A stretch of DNA of 64,000 nt from Microbacterium sp. 2FI. GTDB taxonomy: Bacteria; Actinomycetota; Actinomycetes; Actinomycetales; Microbacteriaceae. The position numbers and the translations under genes are program-made. How positions within the stretch are numbered: position 1 is the first letter of the stretch; the number at the start of each line of letters is the position of its first letter. Below are positions 29,934-37,521 of this stretch, one piece after another. The notes beneath the pieces were generated by a model. It was not told the origin of the DNA, did not search any database, and was given only the letters and a program-made list of their open reading frames with translations. The stretch spans positions 1-64,000 of the forward strand of contig NZ_SCMR01000019.1 in assembly GCF_005502885.1 (NCBI RefSeq), given 5' to 3'.

Positions 29934-30286
29934 GCGTCCTGCCTGCGTACGCGCTCGGTGACGCGCAGTTCGCGGCATCCGATTCCCTCCGCGCCGTGCC
30001 CCTGCTCCCCCGCAATGCCGCGCTGGCGCTCCTGCACGGCTATCGCGCCACCATCTCTCACACGTACGGCGACGTCTGCAAGTACTATCCGTCGTGCTCG
30101 GCCTACGCCGTCGGCGCGGTGCAGCAGCACGGGGCCGTCAAGGGCGTCGCCCTCACCGCAGCTCGCCTGGCGCGCTGTCACCCCTGGGCCGTCGGCGGTG
30201 TCGACGACGTTCCGCCGCACAAGAGCTTCCGGCACGCACTCACCCGCCATGGGTACGTGGTGCCCGTCCCCACTGGAAAGGACTGA
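29930..30286 (+). CDS. yidD: Membrane protein insertion efficiency factor YidD
   Basis: 118 residues with the conserved core [20 protein letters not shown] and [13 protein letters not shown]. The first ~25 residues before [15 protein letters not shown] extend the usual N-terminus. YidD is a small membrane-bound factor that assists the YidC insertase. Starts at an ATGA overlap with rnpA. Confidence 0.95.
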   Translation: MSVLPAYALGDAQFAASDSLRAVPLLPRNAALALLHGYRATISHTYGDVCKYYPSCSAYAVGAVQQHGAVKGVALTAARLARCHPWAVGGVDDVPPHKSFRHALTRHGYVVPVPTGKD

Positions 30287-30294
30287 TCCGCCTC

Positions 30295-31392
30295 ATGGAT
30301 CTCATCGGAATCATCCTCTGGCCGCTCAAATGGGCGGTCGAGGCCGTGCTCGTCGCATGGCACTGGGTTTTCACGGCGATCGGCCTCCCGCCGGCGGACG
30401 GCATCACGTGGGTGCTCTCGATCGTCGGGCTCGTGATCGTCGTTCGCTCGGCCCTGATCCCGCTCTTCGTCAAGCAGATCAAGAGCCAGCGCAAGATGAT
30501 GGAAATTGCCCCTGAACTGCGGAAAGTTCAGGAGAAATACAAGGGAAAGCGCGATCAGCTCTCTCGTGAGGCCATGAGCCGCGAGACGATGGCGCTGTAC
30601 AAGAAGCACGGCACCACGCCCGTCTCGAGCTGCCTGCCGCTGCTCGTGCAGATGCCGATCTTCTTCGCCCTGTTCAGTGTGCTCAACGACGTCACCAAGC
30701 ACTACGACGCCGGCATCGGCGGTGTGGGCCTGCTCAATGCCGAGCTCACGGCGGAGTTCTACAACGCGAAGCTCTTCGGCGTCGCGTCGCTTCATGAGAC
30801 CCTCATCGACGCGGTCAACACCAACAACACCGCGGCGATCGCGATCCTCGCGACCCTCGTCGTGCTGATGATCGCATCGCAGTTCTTCACGCAGCTGCAG
30901 ATCATCTCGAAGAATCTCTCCCCCGAGGCCAAGACCGGCCAGGCGTACCAGATGCAGAAGATCATGCTCTACGTCCTGCCCTTCGCCTTCGTCTTCTCGG
31001 GCGTCTTCTTCCCGCTCGGCGTCGTCATCTACTGGTTCGTGTCGAACCTGTGGACGATGGGCCAGCAGTTCCTCGTCATCCGCGAGATGCCGACCCCGGG
31101 TTCGGACGCGGCCAAGGCGCGCGAGGAGCGTCTCGCACGCAAGGGCAAGGCACTCGACGCACAGGGCAAGGTCGTGCCGATGGAGAAGTACCTCGCCGAG
31201 CAGCAGCGCCTGTATGAAGAGGTCGAGCGCGCGAAGGCGACGGCACCCAAGCGTCAGCAGCCTGTCGGGAAGCAGCGGGCGAAGAAGCAGGGGCAGAAGC
31301 CCGCGGCTCAGCCCGGATCGAGCGCTCCGAAGACCGGTGATGTGCCCGATGGGCCGGCCGGTACTGCAGGTTCCGCCGGCGCGGCATCCTGA
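30295..31392 (+). CDS. yidC: Membrane protein insertase YidC
   Basis: 365 residues with five predicted transmembrane helices in the YidC/Oxa1 core: an N-terminal helix, the LSIVGLVIVVRSALIPL helix carrying the conserved positive residue in the groove, the coiled hairpin KMMEIAPELRKVQEKYKGKRD, and helices to about 285, then a basic Lys/Gln/Ala-rich tail (about 290-365) that can contact the ribosome. Inserts membrane proteins with or without Sec. Follows yidD by 8 bp. Confidence 0.97.
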   Translation: MDLIGIILWPLKWAVEAVLVAWHWVFTAIGLPPADGITWVLSIVGLVIVVRSALIPLFVKQIKSQRKMMEIAPELRKVQEKYKGKRDQLSREAMSRETMALYKKHGTTPVSSCLPLLVQMPIFFALFSVLNDVTKHYDAGIGGVGLLNAELTAEFYNAKLFGVASLHETLIDAVNTNNTAAIAILATLVVLMIASQFFTQLQIISKNLSPEAKTGQAYQMQKIMLYVLPFAFVFSGVFFPLGVVIYWFVSNLWTMGQQFLVIREMPTPGSDAAKAREERLARKGKALDAQGKVVPMEKYLAEQQRLYEEVERAKATAPKRQQPVGKQRAKKQGQKPAAQPGSSAPKTGDVPDGPAGTAGSAGAAS

Positions 31393-31438
31393 TCACCCCC
31401 ATTCGACCTTTCGTCGCAACCGCATTTCTGAGGACACC

Positions 31439-31960
31439 ATGACCACGACTCCCGATATCGCCCCGGTCGATGACGTGCGCGCCGAGCGCGAGCCTGCAAC
31501 CGTCGAGCAGCTCGAGCAGGAGGGCGACGTCGCGGCGGACTTCCTCGAGGGTCTGCTCGACATCGCCGACATCGACGGTGATCTCGACCTGGATGTGCGC
31601 TCCGGCCGTGCGTATGTCTCGGTCGAAGCGCCTGAGGGCGGCTCGGTGGCGCTGATCGCCGACCCTGACACCGTGCAGGCACTGCAGGAGCTCACTCGCA
31701 TCGCCGTGCAGACCAGCACCGGCCGCTTCTCGCGGCTGATCCTCGACGTGGGCGGTTCGCGCGAGACGCGTCAGCAGCAGCTCGCGACTCTCGTCGACCG
31801 TGCGATCGTGCGCCTCGAGGAGGGTGCATCGCAGGCCTCGCTGCCGGCGATGTCGAGCTACGAGCGCAAGCTCGTCCATGACATCGTGTCGGATCGCGGG
31901 TTCGTGTCGGAGTCGTACGGCGAGGGCGCAGACCGCCACACGGTGATCCGTCGCGGCTGA
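31439..31960 (+). CDS. khpB: KhpB/Jag-type RNA-binding protein (KH-R3H)
   Basis: 173 residues: an acidic N-terminus, a KH-like domain (about 38-100, with LQELTRIAVQ typical of actinobacterial Jag) and an R3H domain at the C-terminus (about 110-172, ERKLVHDIVSDRGFVSES with Arg-X3-His replaced by the local SSYERKLVHD form). KhpB partners with KhpA to bind many RNAs. In the KH part the usual GxxG loop is not visible (LIADPDTVQALQEL). Located between yidC and rsmG as in most Gram-positives. Confidence 0.88.
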   Translation: MTTTPDIAPVDDVRAEREPATVEQLEQEGDVAADFLEGLLDIADIDGDLDLDVRSGRAYVSVEAPEGGSVALIADPDTVQALQELTRIAVQTSTGRFSRLILDVGGSRETRQQQLATLVDRAIVRLEEGASQASLPAMSSYERKLVHDIVSDRGFVSESYGEGADRHTVIRRG

Positions 31961-31965
31961 TGCCG

Positions 31966-31981
31966 TGTTTCACGTGAAACA
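31966..31981. promoter_or_regulatory. parS: parS site 1
   Basis: TGTTTCACGTGAAACA, the exact 16-bp universal ParB-binding palindrome. It fills the gap between khpB and rsmG, ending three bases before the rsmG ATG. Confidence 0.96.
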
Positions 31982-31984
31982 TCG

Positions 31985-32608
31985 ATGATCGAGATCGAGT
32001 CTGAACCGGCCGCAGCAGCGGTGATCTTCGGTGACCGCATCGAGATGGCCCGGCGCTTCGCCGCCGCTCTCGGCGAGCACGGTGAGGAGCGTGGACTGAT
32101 CGGTCCGCTCGAGCCGCCGCGGCTGTGGAGCCGCCACATCCTGAACAGTGCGGTGATCGCTCCTCTCTTCTCAGGACGCGTGGGTGACATCGGTTCAGGA
32201 GCCGGTCTGCCGGGACTGGTGCTCGCGATTGCACGGCCAGACGTCGAGTGGGTGCTCATCGAGCCGATGGAGCGCCGGGTCGCCTGGTTGTCGGAGCAGG
32301 CGGAATCGCTCGGGCTCGACAACGTCGAGGTGGTGCGTGCGCGTGCCGAGGACTGGAAGCGCGGACCGGTCCTGGATGCCGTGACCGCACGCGCGGTGAG
32401 TGCATTGCGGACGCTCGTGCCACTGACGGCTCCCCTGGTGCGCGACGGCGGTGAGCTGATCCTGCTGAAGGGCGCCGGTGCCGTAGGCGAGATCGAGGCC
32501 GCCGAGAAGCAGCTGCGCAAGTTCCGCGTGACGAACGCGCGCGTCGAGGTCGTCGGCGAGGGCGTGCTGGACGAGCCCTCGCGGGTGGTGCGAGCGACGG
32601 TTCGCTGA
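31985..32608 (+). CDS. rsmG: 16S rRNA (guanine527-N7)-methyltransferase RsmG
   Basis: 207 residues with the SAM-binding motif VGDIGSGAGLPGLVLAI, the acidic IEPMERR strand end, and the TARAVSALRTL signature of GidB/RsmG. It methylates G527 of 16S rRNA; loss gives low-level streptomycin resistance in other bacteria. The region where a ribosome site should be is occupied by parS 1, so no Shine-Dalgarno is visible. Confidence 0.96.
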   Translation: MIEIESEPAAAAVIFGDRIEMARRFAAALGEHGEERGLIGPLEPPRLWSRHILNSAVIAPLFSGRVGDIGSGAGLPGLVLAIARPDVEWVLIEPMERRVAWLSEQAESLGLDNVEVVRARAEDWKRGPVLDAVTARAVSALRTLVPLTAPLVRDGGELILLKGAGAVGEIEAAEKQLRKFRVTNARVEVVGEGVLDEPSRVVRATVR

Positions 32609-32675
32609 CCCTGCGGCGGTGATCTCGATACGCCCGGCCCGGTGGTCGAGTAGCGCAGCGTATCGAATCCCATGA

Positions 32676-32691
32676 TGTTTCACGTGAAACA
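32676..32691. promoter_or_regulatory. parS: parS site 2
   Basis: Perfect TGTTTCACGTGAAACA, flanked by palindromic repeat units. Confidence 0.96.
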
Positions 32692-32811
32692 TCGGCCTGG
32701 CGTGATCTCGATACACCGGGGCTTCGCGCCGGCACTCGATCACCGGTATCAGCGCAGTTCACGGCTCCGGTGGTCGAGTAGCGAGCGAAGCCCGCGCATC
32801 GAGACCCGCGA

Positions 32812-32827
32812 TGTTTCACGTGAAACA
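32812..32827. promoter_or_regulatory. parS: parS site 3
   Basis: Perfect TGTTTCACGTGAAACA, about 100 bp upstream of the GIY-YIG gene. Confidence 0.96.
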
Positions 32828-32929
32828 ACTCGAGTGTCTGTTCCTCCCCAGTTCGCGGTTCACACTGCTTGTTCACAGATGGATCCGCATGGCCTGTGCT
32901 CGCCATGCCATCCGTCGACGATGGTCGCC

Positions 32930-33217
32930 ATGGCGTACATGTACATCCTTGAATGCTCGGACCGATCACTCTACGTCGGCAGCACACTCAACCTCGATCG
33001 GCGACTCGAGCAGCACCAGGAGGGGGAAGGTTCGAACTACACGCGAACGCGGCTTCCGGTGCGACTGCTCTACTTCGAGGAGTACGAGCGGGTCGCGGAC
33101 GCATTTGGCCGCGAGAAGCAGGTGCAGAAGTGGGGTCGCGCCAAGCGACTGGCCTTGGTCAAGGACCAGCAGGAGAGGCTGGCCGGGCTGAGTAAGAAGA
33201 GCTTCCCGATGGGCTGA
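32930..33217 (+). CDS. GIY-YIG nuclease superfamily protein (UPF0213/YhbQ-like)
   Basis: 95 residues of a single GIY-YIG domain: MYILECSDRSLYVGSTLNL (the Y-x-L and YVGST forms of GIY and YIG), the Arg of LDRRLEQH, and a C-terminal EKQVQKWGRAKRLALV. Small proteins of this type are putative structure- or DNA-end nucleases with unknown role. ATG 32930 gives the standard family start; an ATG at 32921 is also possible. The long open extension upstream is made of parS and repeat sequence and is not part of the protein. Lying inside the parS cluster, it may be a late insertion. Confidence 0.85.
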   Translation: MAYMYILECSDRSLYVGSTLNLDRRLEQHQEGEGSNYTRTRLPVRLLYFEEYERVADAFGREKQVQKWGRAKRLALVKDQQERLAGLSKKSFPMG

Positions 33218-33221
33218 GCCT

Positions 33222-33369
33222 GATGTTTCACGTGAAACGTCGTGGGTCTCGATACGCTGCGCTACTCGACCACCGGAATGTGGGCTCCCGGTGATCGAGT
33301 GCCGGAGCGAAGCCCGGGTGTATCGAGATCACGTGCGATGGGTACCGGTTCTCGATACGCGGGCTTCGC
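33222..33369. repeat. ~148-bp direct repeat, copy 1 (contains parS 4)
   Basis: Matches 33595-33741 almost base for base: parS variant, CGTCGTGG, repeat core, the spacer GGAATGTGGGCTCCCGG and the following repeat start. By eye only about one indel and three substitutions separate the copies. Confidence 0.9.
33224..33239. promoter_or_regulatory. parS: parS site 4 (variant)
   Basis: TGTTTCACGTGAAACG, 15 of 16 bases of parS; the last base is G. Confidence 0.88.
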
Positions 33370-33590
33370 GCGCTACTCGACCACCGGAATGTGGGCTCCC
33401 GGTGATCGAGTGCCCGAGCGAAGCCCGGGTGTATCGAGATCACGTGCGATGGGTGCCTGGTCTCGATACGCGGGCTTCGCGCGCTACTCGACCACCGGGT
33501 GCATACGTACCGGGTCTCGATACGCGGGCTTCGCGCGCTACTCGACCACCGGTTCTCGAGCGAAGCCACGGTGTATCGAGATCTCCACCC
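33247..33590. repeat. Array of palindromic repeats (TCTCGATACG... family)
   Basis: Units start TCTCGATACG, run through GGGCTTCG and end CTACTCGACCACCGG; reverse-complement halves (CGAGCGAAGCCCGGGTGTATCGAGA) alternate with them. Start-to-start distances are 103, 111 and 54 bp, so spacing is irregular, unlike CRISPR. Similar units occur at 32621-32811 and 33619-33755. Confidence 0.85.
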
Positions 33591-33594
33591 GGGC

Positions 33595-33741
33595 GATGTT
33601 TCACGTGAAACGTCGTGGTCTCGATACGCTGCGCTACTCGACCACCGGAATGTGGGCTCCCGGTGATCGAGTGCCCGAGCGAAGCCCGGGTGTATCGAGA
33701 TCACGTGCGATGGGTGCCGGGTCTCGATACGCGGGCTTCGC
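33595..33741. repeat. ~148-bp direct repeat, copy 2 (contains parS 5)
   Basis: Second copy of the block at 33222-33369, including the same parS variant ending in G. Confidence 0.9.
33597..33612. promoter_or_regulatory. parS: parS site 5 (variant)
   Basis: TGTTTCACGTGAAACG, identical to site 4 and carried in the second copy of the duplication. Confidence 0.88.
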
Positions 33742-33838
33742 TCGCTCCCCGACCGCCGGTTGAGAGCGAGAGAGCAAAGCGGGAGGGGGAGGGCGGGATA
33801 GAGTGGAGGGCGTTGTTCGAAGGCACGCGAAAGGGAGA

Positions 33839-34783
33839 GTGTTTCACGTGAAACAGCCCGACGAGGCGGACGCCGAAGCATCCTTCTCGTTCGAAGACAC
33901 CCCTCTCGCCCGCGAAATCGCCGATCTTTCCGCTCGACGACGTGCGCTCGAGAGCAGCGACATCCAGCTCTCCGGCCGGACACGCGTGCTGACGGTCTCG
34001 AACCAGAAGGGTGGAGTCGGCAAGACGACCACCACCGTGAACATCGCCGCCGCGCTCGCGGCTGTCGATGCCCGCGTACTCGTGATCGATCTCGATCCGC
34101 AGGGAAACGCCTCCACCGCCCTCGGCGTGCCGCACACCGCAGAGACTCCGAGCGTCTACGACGTCCTCATCGACGAGTTCCCGCTCGCCGACATCATCCA
34201 GACGAGCCCCGAGTCGCCGAACCTGTTGTGTGCACCGAGCACCATCCATCTGGCCGGCGCCGAGATCGAGCTCGTCTCGCAGGTCGCCCGCGAGCACCGG
34301 CTGCGCACAGCGCTCGAGGAATACCTCGCGACGGTCGACGAGCGGATCGACTTCGTCCTCATCGACTGCCCGCCGTCACTCGGACTGCTCACGATCAACG
34401 CGTTCACCGCCGCGAGCGAGTTGCTCATCCCCATCCAGTGCGAGTACTACGCGCTCGAAGGCCTCAGTCAGCTGCTTGGAACCGTGCGGATGATTCAGAA
34501 GCACCTCAACCCACGCCTGTTGCTCTCGTCGATCCTGCTGACGATGTACGACGGCCGCACGCGCCTCGCGCAGCAGGTGGCCGACGAGGTGCGCGAGCAC
34601 TTCCCGAAAGAGGTGTTCCAGACCGTCATCCCGCGATCCGTGCGCGTGTCGGAGGCGCCGAGCTTCGGGCAGACCGTCATCGCCTACGATGGGCAATCGG
34701 CCGGAGCGATCGCATATCGCGAGGCGGCCGTCGAGATGATCCGTCGTGACATCGCACCGAACAGCGAAGAAGGAGCATCCTGA
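33839..34783 (+). CDS. parA: Chromosome partitioning ATPase ParA (Soj)
   Basis: Deviant Walker A KGGVGKTT near residue 60 (VSNQKGGVGKTTTTVNIA), Walker A' LVIDLDPQGNAS and Walker B DFVLIDCPPSLG mark a ParA ATPase of 314 residues from GTG 33839. It binds DNA dynamically and moves ParB-parS complexes so that origins segregate. The first codons are written in parS 6 (VFHVKQ). AGGGAG at 33832-33837 is too close to GTG 33839 but well spaced from the in-frame GTG 33848, so the start may be there; the GTG at 33803 is a weaker option. parB follows with TGATG coupling. Confidence 0.95.
   Translation: MFHVKQPDEADAEASFSFEDTPLAREIADLSARRRALESSDIQLSGRTRVLTVSNQKGGVGKTTTTVNIAAALAAVDARVLVIDLDPQGNASTALGVPHTAETPSVYDVLIDEFPLADIIQTSPESPNLLCAPSTIHLAGAEIELVSQVAREHRLRTALEEYLATVDERIDFVLIDCPPSLGLLTINAFTAASELLIPIQCEYYALEGLSQLLGTVRMIQKHLNPRLLLSSILLTMYDGRTRLAQQVADEVREHFPKEVFQTVIPRSVRVSEAPSFGQTVIAYDGQSAGAIAYREAAVEMIRRDIAPNSEEGAS
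33840..33855. promoter_or_regulatory. parS: parS site 6, overlapping the parA start codons
   Basis: Perfect TGTTTCACGTGAAACA. It covers the second and following bases of the parA start region and encodes FHVKQ. Confidence 0.96.
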
Positions 34784-35814
34784 TGGCCAAGCGCACAGGA
34801 CTCGGCCGGGGGATCGGGGCCCTCATCCCCACGAGCGAAGCAGTCGAGGATCGTCCCTCGGACGTCTTCTTCCCCCGGGCGGCCCCCACGGGCGACACGA
34901 CGGGCCCCGGCGACTCCACCGACGAAGCGTCGACGGATGCTGCGCCCGCAGCCACCGCAGACACCAACGGCACGGAGACCGCCGACTCCACCGAGAAGCT
35001 CCTCGCCGTTCCCGGCGCACGCCTCGTGCACATCGATCCGCACGAGATCGTGCCGAACCCGCGGCAGCCCCGCACCCACTTCGACTCCGAGGATCTCGCC
35101 GAGCTCGTCCACAGCGTGCGGGAGTTCGGTGTGCTCCAGCCCGTCGTCGTGCGGGCGACCGAGGACGGCACGTACGAGCTCATCATGGGCGAGCGCCGCA
35201 CGCGCGCGGCTCGCGAGGCCGGCCTCACCTCGATTCCGGCTGTCGTCCGCGACACGTCGGACGAGCACCTTCTCCGCGATGCTCTGCTCGAGAACCTCCA
35301 CCGCTCCGAACTCAACCCCCTCGAAGAGGCCTCGGCCTACCAGCAGCTCCTCGAGGACTTCGGCATCACGCAGGAAGAGCTCGCATCGCGCATCGGCCGG
35401 TCGCGTCCGCAGATCAGCAACACCATTCGCCTCCTGAAGCTGCCCATGCCGGTGCAGCAACGGGTCGCAGCGGGCGTCCTCAGCGCCGGCCACGCCCGCG
35501 CGATCCTGTCGCTCGAAGGCCCCGAGGCGATGCAGCGTCTAGCCGACAAGATCGTGAACGAAGACCTCTCCGTACGCGCCGCCGAGGCGGCAGCCAAGCT
35601 TCCCGATGCCGGTCCGTCCCGCTCCAAGCCCCAGGCCGGGGCCCGTCGCGCGCACCTCGACGAGGTCGCCGAGCGGCTCGGAGACCGGCTCAACACGCGC
35701 GTCCGCATCGCACTGACGGCACGAAAAGGCCAGATCAGCATTGATTTCGCGAGCATCCAGGATCTGAATCGCATACTCGAAGAGATCGGCGAGACGGGCT
35801 ACGGCTCGCTCTGA
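34783..35814 (+). CDS. parB: Chromosome partitioning protein ParB (Spo0J)
   Basis: 343 residues: ParA-stimulating N-terminus (KRTGLGRGIGALIP), an acidic linker (about 20-75), the CTP-binding ParB/Srx fold with PNPRQPRTHF and GERRTRAAREAG, a helix-turn-helix (ITQEELASRIGRSRPQISNTIRLLKLP) and a C-terminal dimerisation domain. It loads at the six parS sites and spreads as a CTP-dependent clamp. ATG overlaps the parA stop. Its 3' end overlaps the convergent sigma-factor gene by 16 bp. Confidence 0.97.
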   Translation: MAKRTGLGRGIGALIPTSEAVEDRPSDVFFPRAAPTGDTTGPGDSTDEASTDAAPAATADTNGTETADSTEKLLAVPGARLVHIDPHEIVPNPRQPRTHFDSEDLAELVHSVREFGVLQPVVVRATEDGTYELIMGERRTRAAREAGLTSIPAVVRDTSDEHLLRDALLENLHRSELNPLEEASAYQQLLEDFGITQEELASRIGRSRPQISNTIRLLKLPMPVQQRVAAGVLSAGHARAILSLEGPEAMQRLADKIVNEDLSVRAAEAAAKLPDAGPSRSKPQAGARRAHLDEVAERLGDRLNTRVRIALTARKGQISIDFASIQDLNRILEEIGETGYGSL

Positions 35815-37082
35815 CCCCGACCGTCTGAGCCCAGCGCACGAGCCCGACGTCGCAGCACTGTCGCCTCAGCATCGTTGCCCGGAAGCTCCGCTGCCCGCAG
35901 GAACCCCTCGGTCGCGGCATCCGTCTCCCCGATCCGCTCCAGAAGCTCGGCCCGCACCGCCCACCACGGGCGGAACGTGCCGAGCTCCGCGGCCAGATCC
36001 TCTACGATCGCCAGCGCCGCCTCCGGCCCCGCCGTCATCGACACCGCCACGGCGCGGTTGAGACGCACCACCGGCGACGGCGCGAGTGTCTCGAGAGCGT
36101 CATACAGCCGCACGATCCGCTCCCAGTCGGTCTCCGCTAACGTCGGCGCGACTGCGTGGCACTCGGCTATCGCCGCCTGCAGCCCGTAGTACCCGAGGCC
36201 GCGGTCCGCAGCATCCGCTCGCCGTCGTGACTCGAGACCACGTGCGATCGCCGAACGATCCCACCGACGGCGATCCTGCTCGGCGAGGGTGAGCGGCAGA
36301 CCGCGCGCATCGACGCGCGCGGCGAAGCGTGACGACGAGAACTCCATGAGGGCGATGAGTGCGTGCACCTCGGGCTCGCGGGGCATGACCGCTCTCAACT
36401 GACGCGCGAGCCGCACCGCCTCACGCGCGACGTCCACGCGAACGGCCGCATCGCCGCCCGAGGCCGAGTAGCCCTCGGTGAAGAGCAGATAGATCACCTG
36501 CAGCACGCTGGCGAGCCGGGCCGGCCGCTCGCCGCGATCAGGCACGTCGAAGGGCACGGCGGCATCCGCGAGCGTCCGCTTCGCACGGACGATCCGCTGC
36601 TGCACCGTCGGCACGGTCATCAGCAGCACCTGCGCGATCTGCTCGGTGGTGAGCCCCGCGACCGTGCGGAGGGTGAGCGCGAGCCGCGCCTGCGCCGGCA
36701 GCACCGGATGGCACGCGACGAAGACGAGCCTCAGCACGTCGTCGTCGATGCGATCGGGATCGCCGAGGTCGGGAACCGCGTCGCGCTCTTCGTCGTGGCG
36801 CACATCGACGGCGAGCAGCGGCTCGCGCTGCGCGAGCCGCTCGCGACGACGCCACCCGTCGACGGCGCGCCGCTTGGCGACGGTGAGCAGCCAGGCCCCC
36901 GGAGTGTCGGGGATGCCGCCGGCCGGCCACCGGGACAGCGCCTCGAGCAGTGCCTCCTGCGCGAGATCCTCGGCCCACGCGAAGTCGCCGGTGTGACGCA
37001 CGAGCGCGGCGACGATGCGTGCGGATTCGCCGCGCCACACCGCCTCGACGGCGCGCCGGGCGTGGTCCTCGACACCCGTCAC
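35799..37082 (-). CDS. ECF sigma factor with long C-terminal extension (ECF42 type)
   Basis: 427 residues. Sigma region 2 (about 20-90, DFAWAEDLAQEALLEALSRWP and KRRAVDGWRR) and region 4 (about 125-185, LRTVAGLTTEQIAQVLLMTVPTVQQR) are followed by ~235 residues of helical repeats (LQVIYLLFTEGYSASGG, GYYGLQAAIAECHA, LYDALETLAPSPVVRLNRAVA), the TPR-like extension that defines ECF42. ECF42 factors lack an obvious anti-sigma factor and are linked to DGPF-domain proteins; one is encoded 440 bp upstream (37522-37935). The stimulus is unknown. It reads towards parB, overlapping its end. Confidence 0.92.
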   Translation of the reverse strand: MTGVEDHARRAVEAVWRGESARIVAALVRHTGDFAWAEDLAQEALLEALSRWPAGGIPDTPGAWLLTVAKRRAVDGWRRRERLAQREPLLAVDVRHDEERDAVPDLGDPDRIDDDVLRLVFVACHPVLPAQARLALTLRTVAGLTTEQIAQVLLMTVPTVQQRIVRAKRTLADAAVPFDVPDRGERPARLASVLQVIYLLFTEGYSASGGDAAVRVDVAREAVRLARQLRAVMPREPEVHALIALMEFSSSRFAARVDARGLPLTLAEQDRRRWDRSAIARGLESRRRADAADRGLGYYGLQAAIAECHAVAPTLAETDWERIVRLYDALETLAPSPVVRLNRAVAVSMTAGPEAALAIVEDLAAELGTFRPWWAVRAELLERIGETDAATEGFLRAAELPGNDAEATVLRRRARALGSDGRGQSEP

Positions 37083-37144
37083 GCGTCGCGCTCCGGCGCG
37101 CGCGTGTGCGACCCCGCGTCCCAGGCCTCACGTACCCTGGATGG

Positions 37145-37492
37145 GTGGCGAGAGAAGAACAGACCCACCGCAGGCGCGCCAGCCTGGAGCTCTTGCGTGC
37201 CGAGGCGACCGACGAGTTGTCGGTGCTGATCGCCGAACGCCTGCGCGCGGGCGAAGACCCGTGGGACTTCATGGAAGACCTGCCGAGTGTCGACGAACTG
37301 GTCGTCTTCATGCTTCGCGCCGAGAACATCGCCGAGAACGGCGGGGTGCGCCCGACCGCGGCTCGCCAGTACCGCGTCCTGCGTCAGATCGCCCTGGACT
37401 ATCCGCCGCTGACGCGCGCCGTGTGGCGGCTGCTCGGTGACGCCGAGACGCACCGTCGCTGGGATGCGACGGTGCGCGCCGACGCGTCCTGA
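37145..37492 (+). CDS. Small hypothetical protein
   Basis: 115 residues from GTG 37145, no family recognised. The sequence is predicted helical and acidic in the middle (GEDPWDFMEDLPSVDELVVFM) with basic ends (MAREEQTHRRR, HRRWDATVRADAS). It has no membrane segment or signal peptide. It starts 62 bp from the divergent sigma factor and ends in a hairpin shared with the convergent DGPF gene. Codon use and the genome octamer (GGATGCGAC-like, not exact) do not mark it as foreign. Confidence 0.6.
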   Translation: MAREEQTHRRRASLELLRAEATDELSVLIAERLRAGEDPWDFMEDLPSVDELVVFMLRAENIAENGGVRPTAARQYRVLRQIALDYPPLTRAVWRLLGDAETHRRWDATVRADAS

Positions 37493-37516
37493 CCCGCCCC
37501 AGGCGGAACAGGACGC
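37484..37516. terminator. Bidirectional hairpin between convergent genes
   Basis: GCGTCCT (37484-37490) pairs with AGGACGC (37510-37516) and inner CCGCC (37494-37498) with GGCGG (37502-37506). It spans the stop codon of the hypothetical gene and precedes the end of the DGPF gene. Confidence 0.7.
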
Positions 37517-37521
37517 ATCGC

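Larger units (their letters stand above)
32609..32929. other. Intergenic region with two parS sites and dispersed palindromic repeats
   Basis: 321 bp between rsmG and the GIY-YIG gene. It holds repeat units related to TCTCGATACG...CTACTCGACCACCGG in both orientations (32621-32666; 32704-32811) and parS sites 2 and 3. No gene of its own is convincing. Confidence 0.8.
33218..33838. other. parS/repeat region upstream of parA
   Basis: 621 bp without a credible gene. It consists of parS 4 and 5, at least six copies of a palindromic repeat family (starts near 33247, 33350, 33461, 33515, 33619, 33722) and the parA leader. Long open frames on both strands here merely translate the repeats. Confidence 0.85.

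Noticed and set aside
32672..32929. N-terminal extension of the GIY-YIG protein starting MMFHVKH
   Set aside because: The extension is encoded by parS and repeat units and is not in the GIY-YIG family; the domain starts at 32930.
33247..33590. Possible CRISPR array
   Set aside because: Repeat starts are 103, 111 and 54 bp apart, units occur in both orientations, spacers are themselves repeats, and no cas gene is present.
33222..33741. Insertion sequence with parS-like terminal repeats
   Set aside because: No transposase frame lies between the copies; parS identity and parAB neighbours explain the palindromes.
33228..33983. 251-codon minus-strand frame with repeated SSSARSPRIETR segments
   Set aside because: It translates the palindromic repeats and parS sites; repetition comes from DNA, not from protein selection.
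36950..37144. Longer N-terminus for the 37145 gene
   Set aside because: The extension overlaps the sigma-factor coding region on the other strand and is Arg/Pro-rich shadow sequence.
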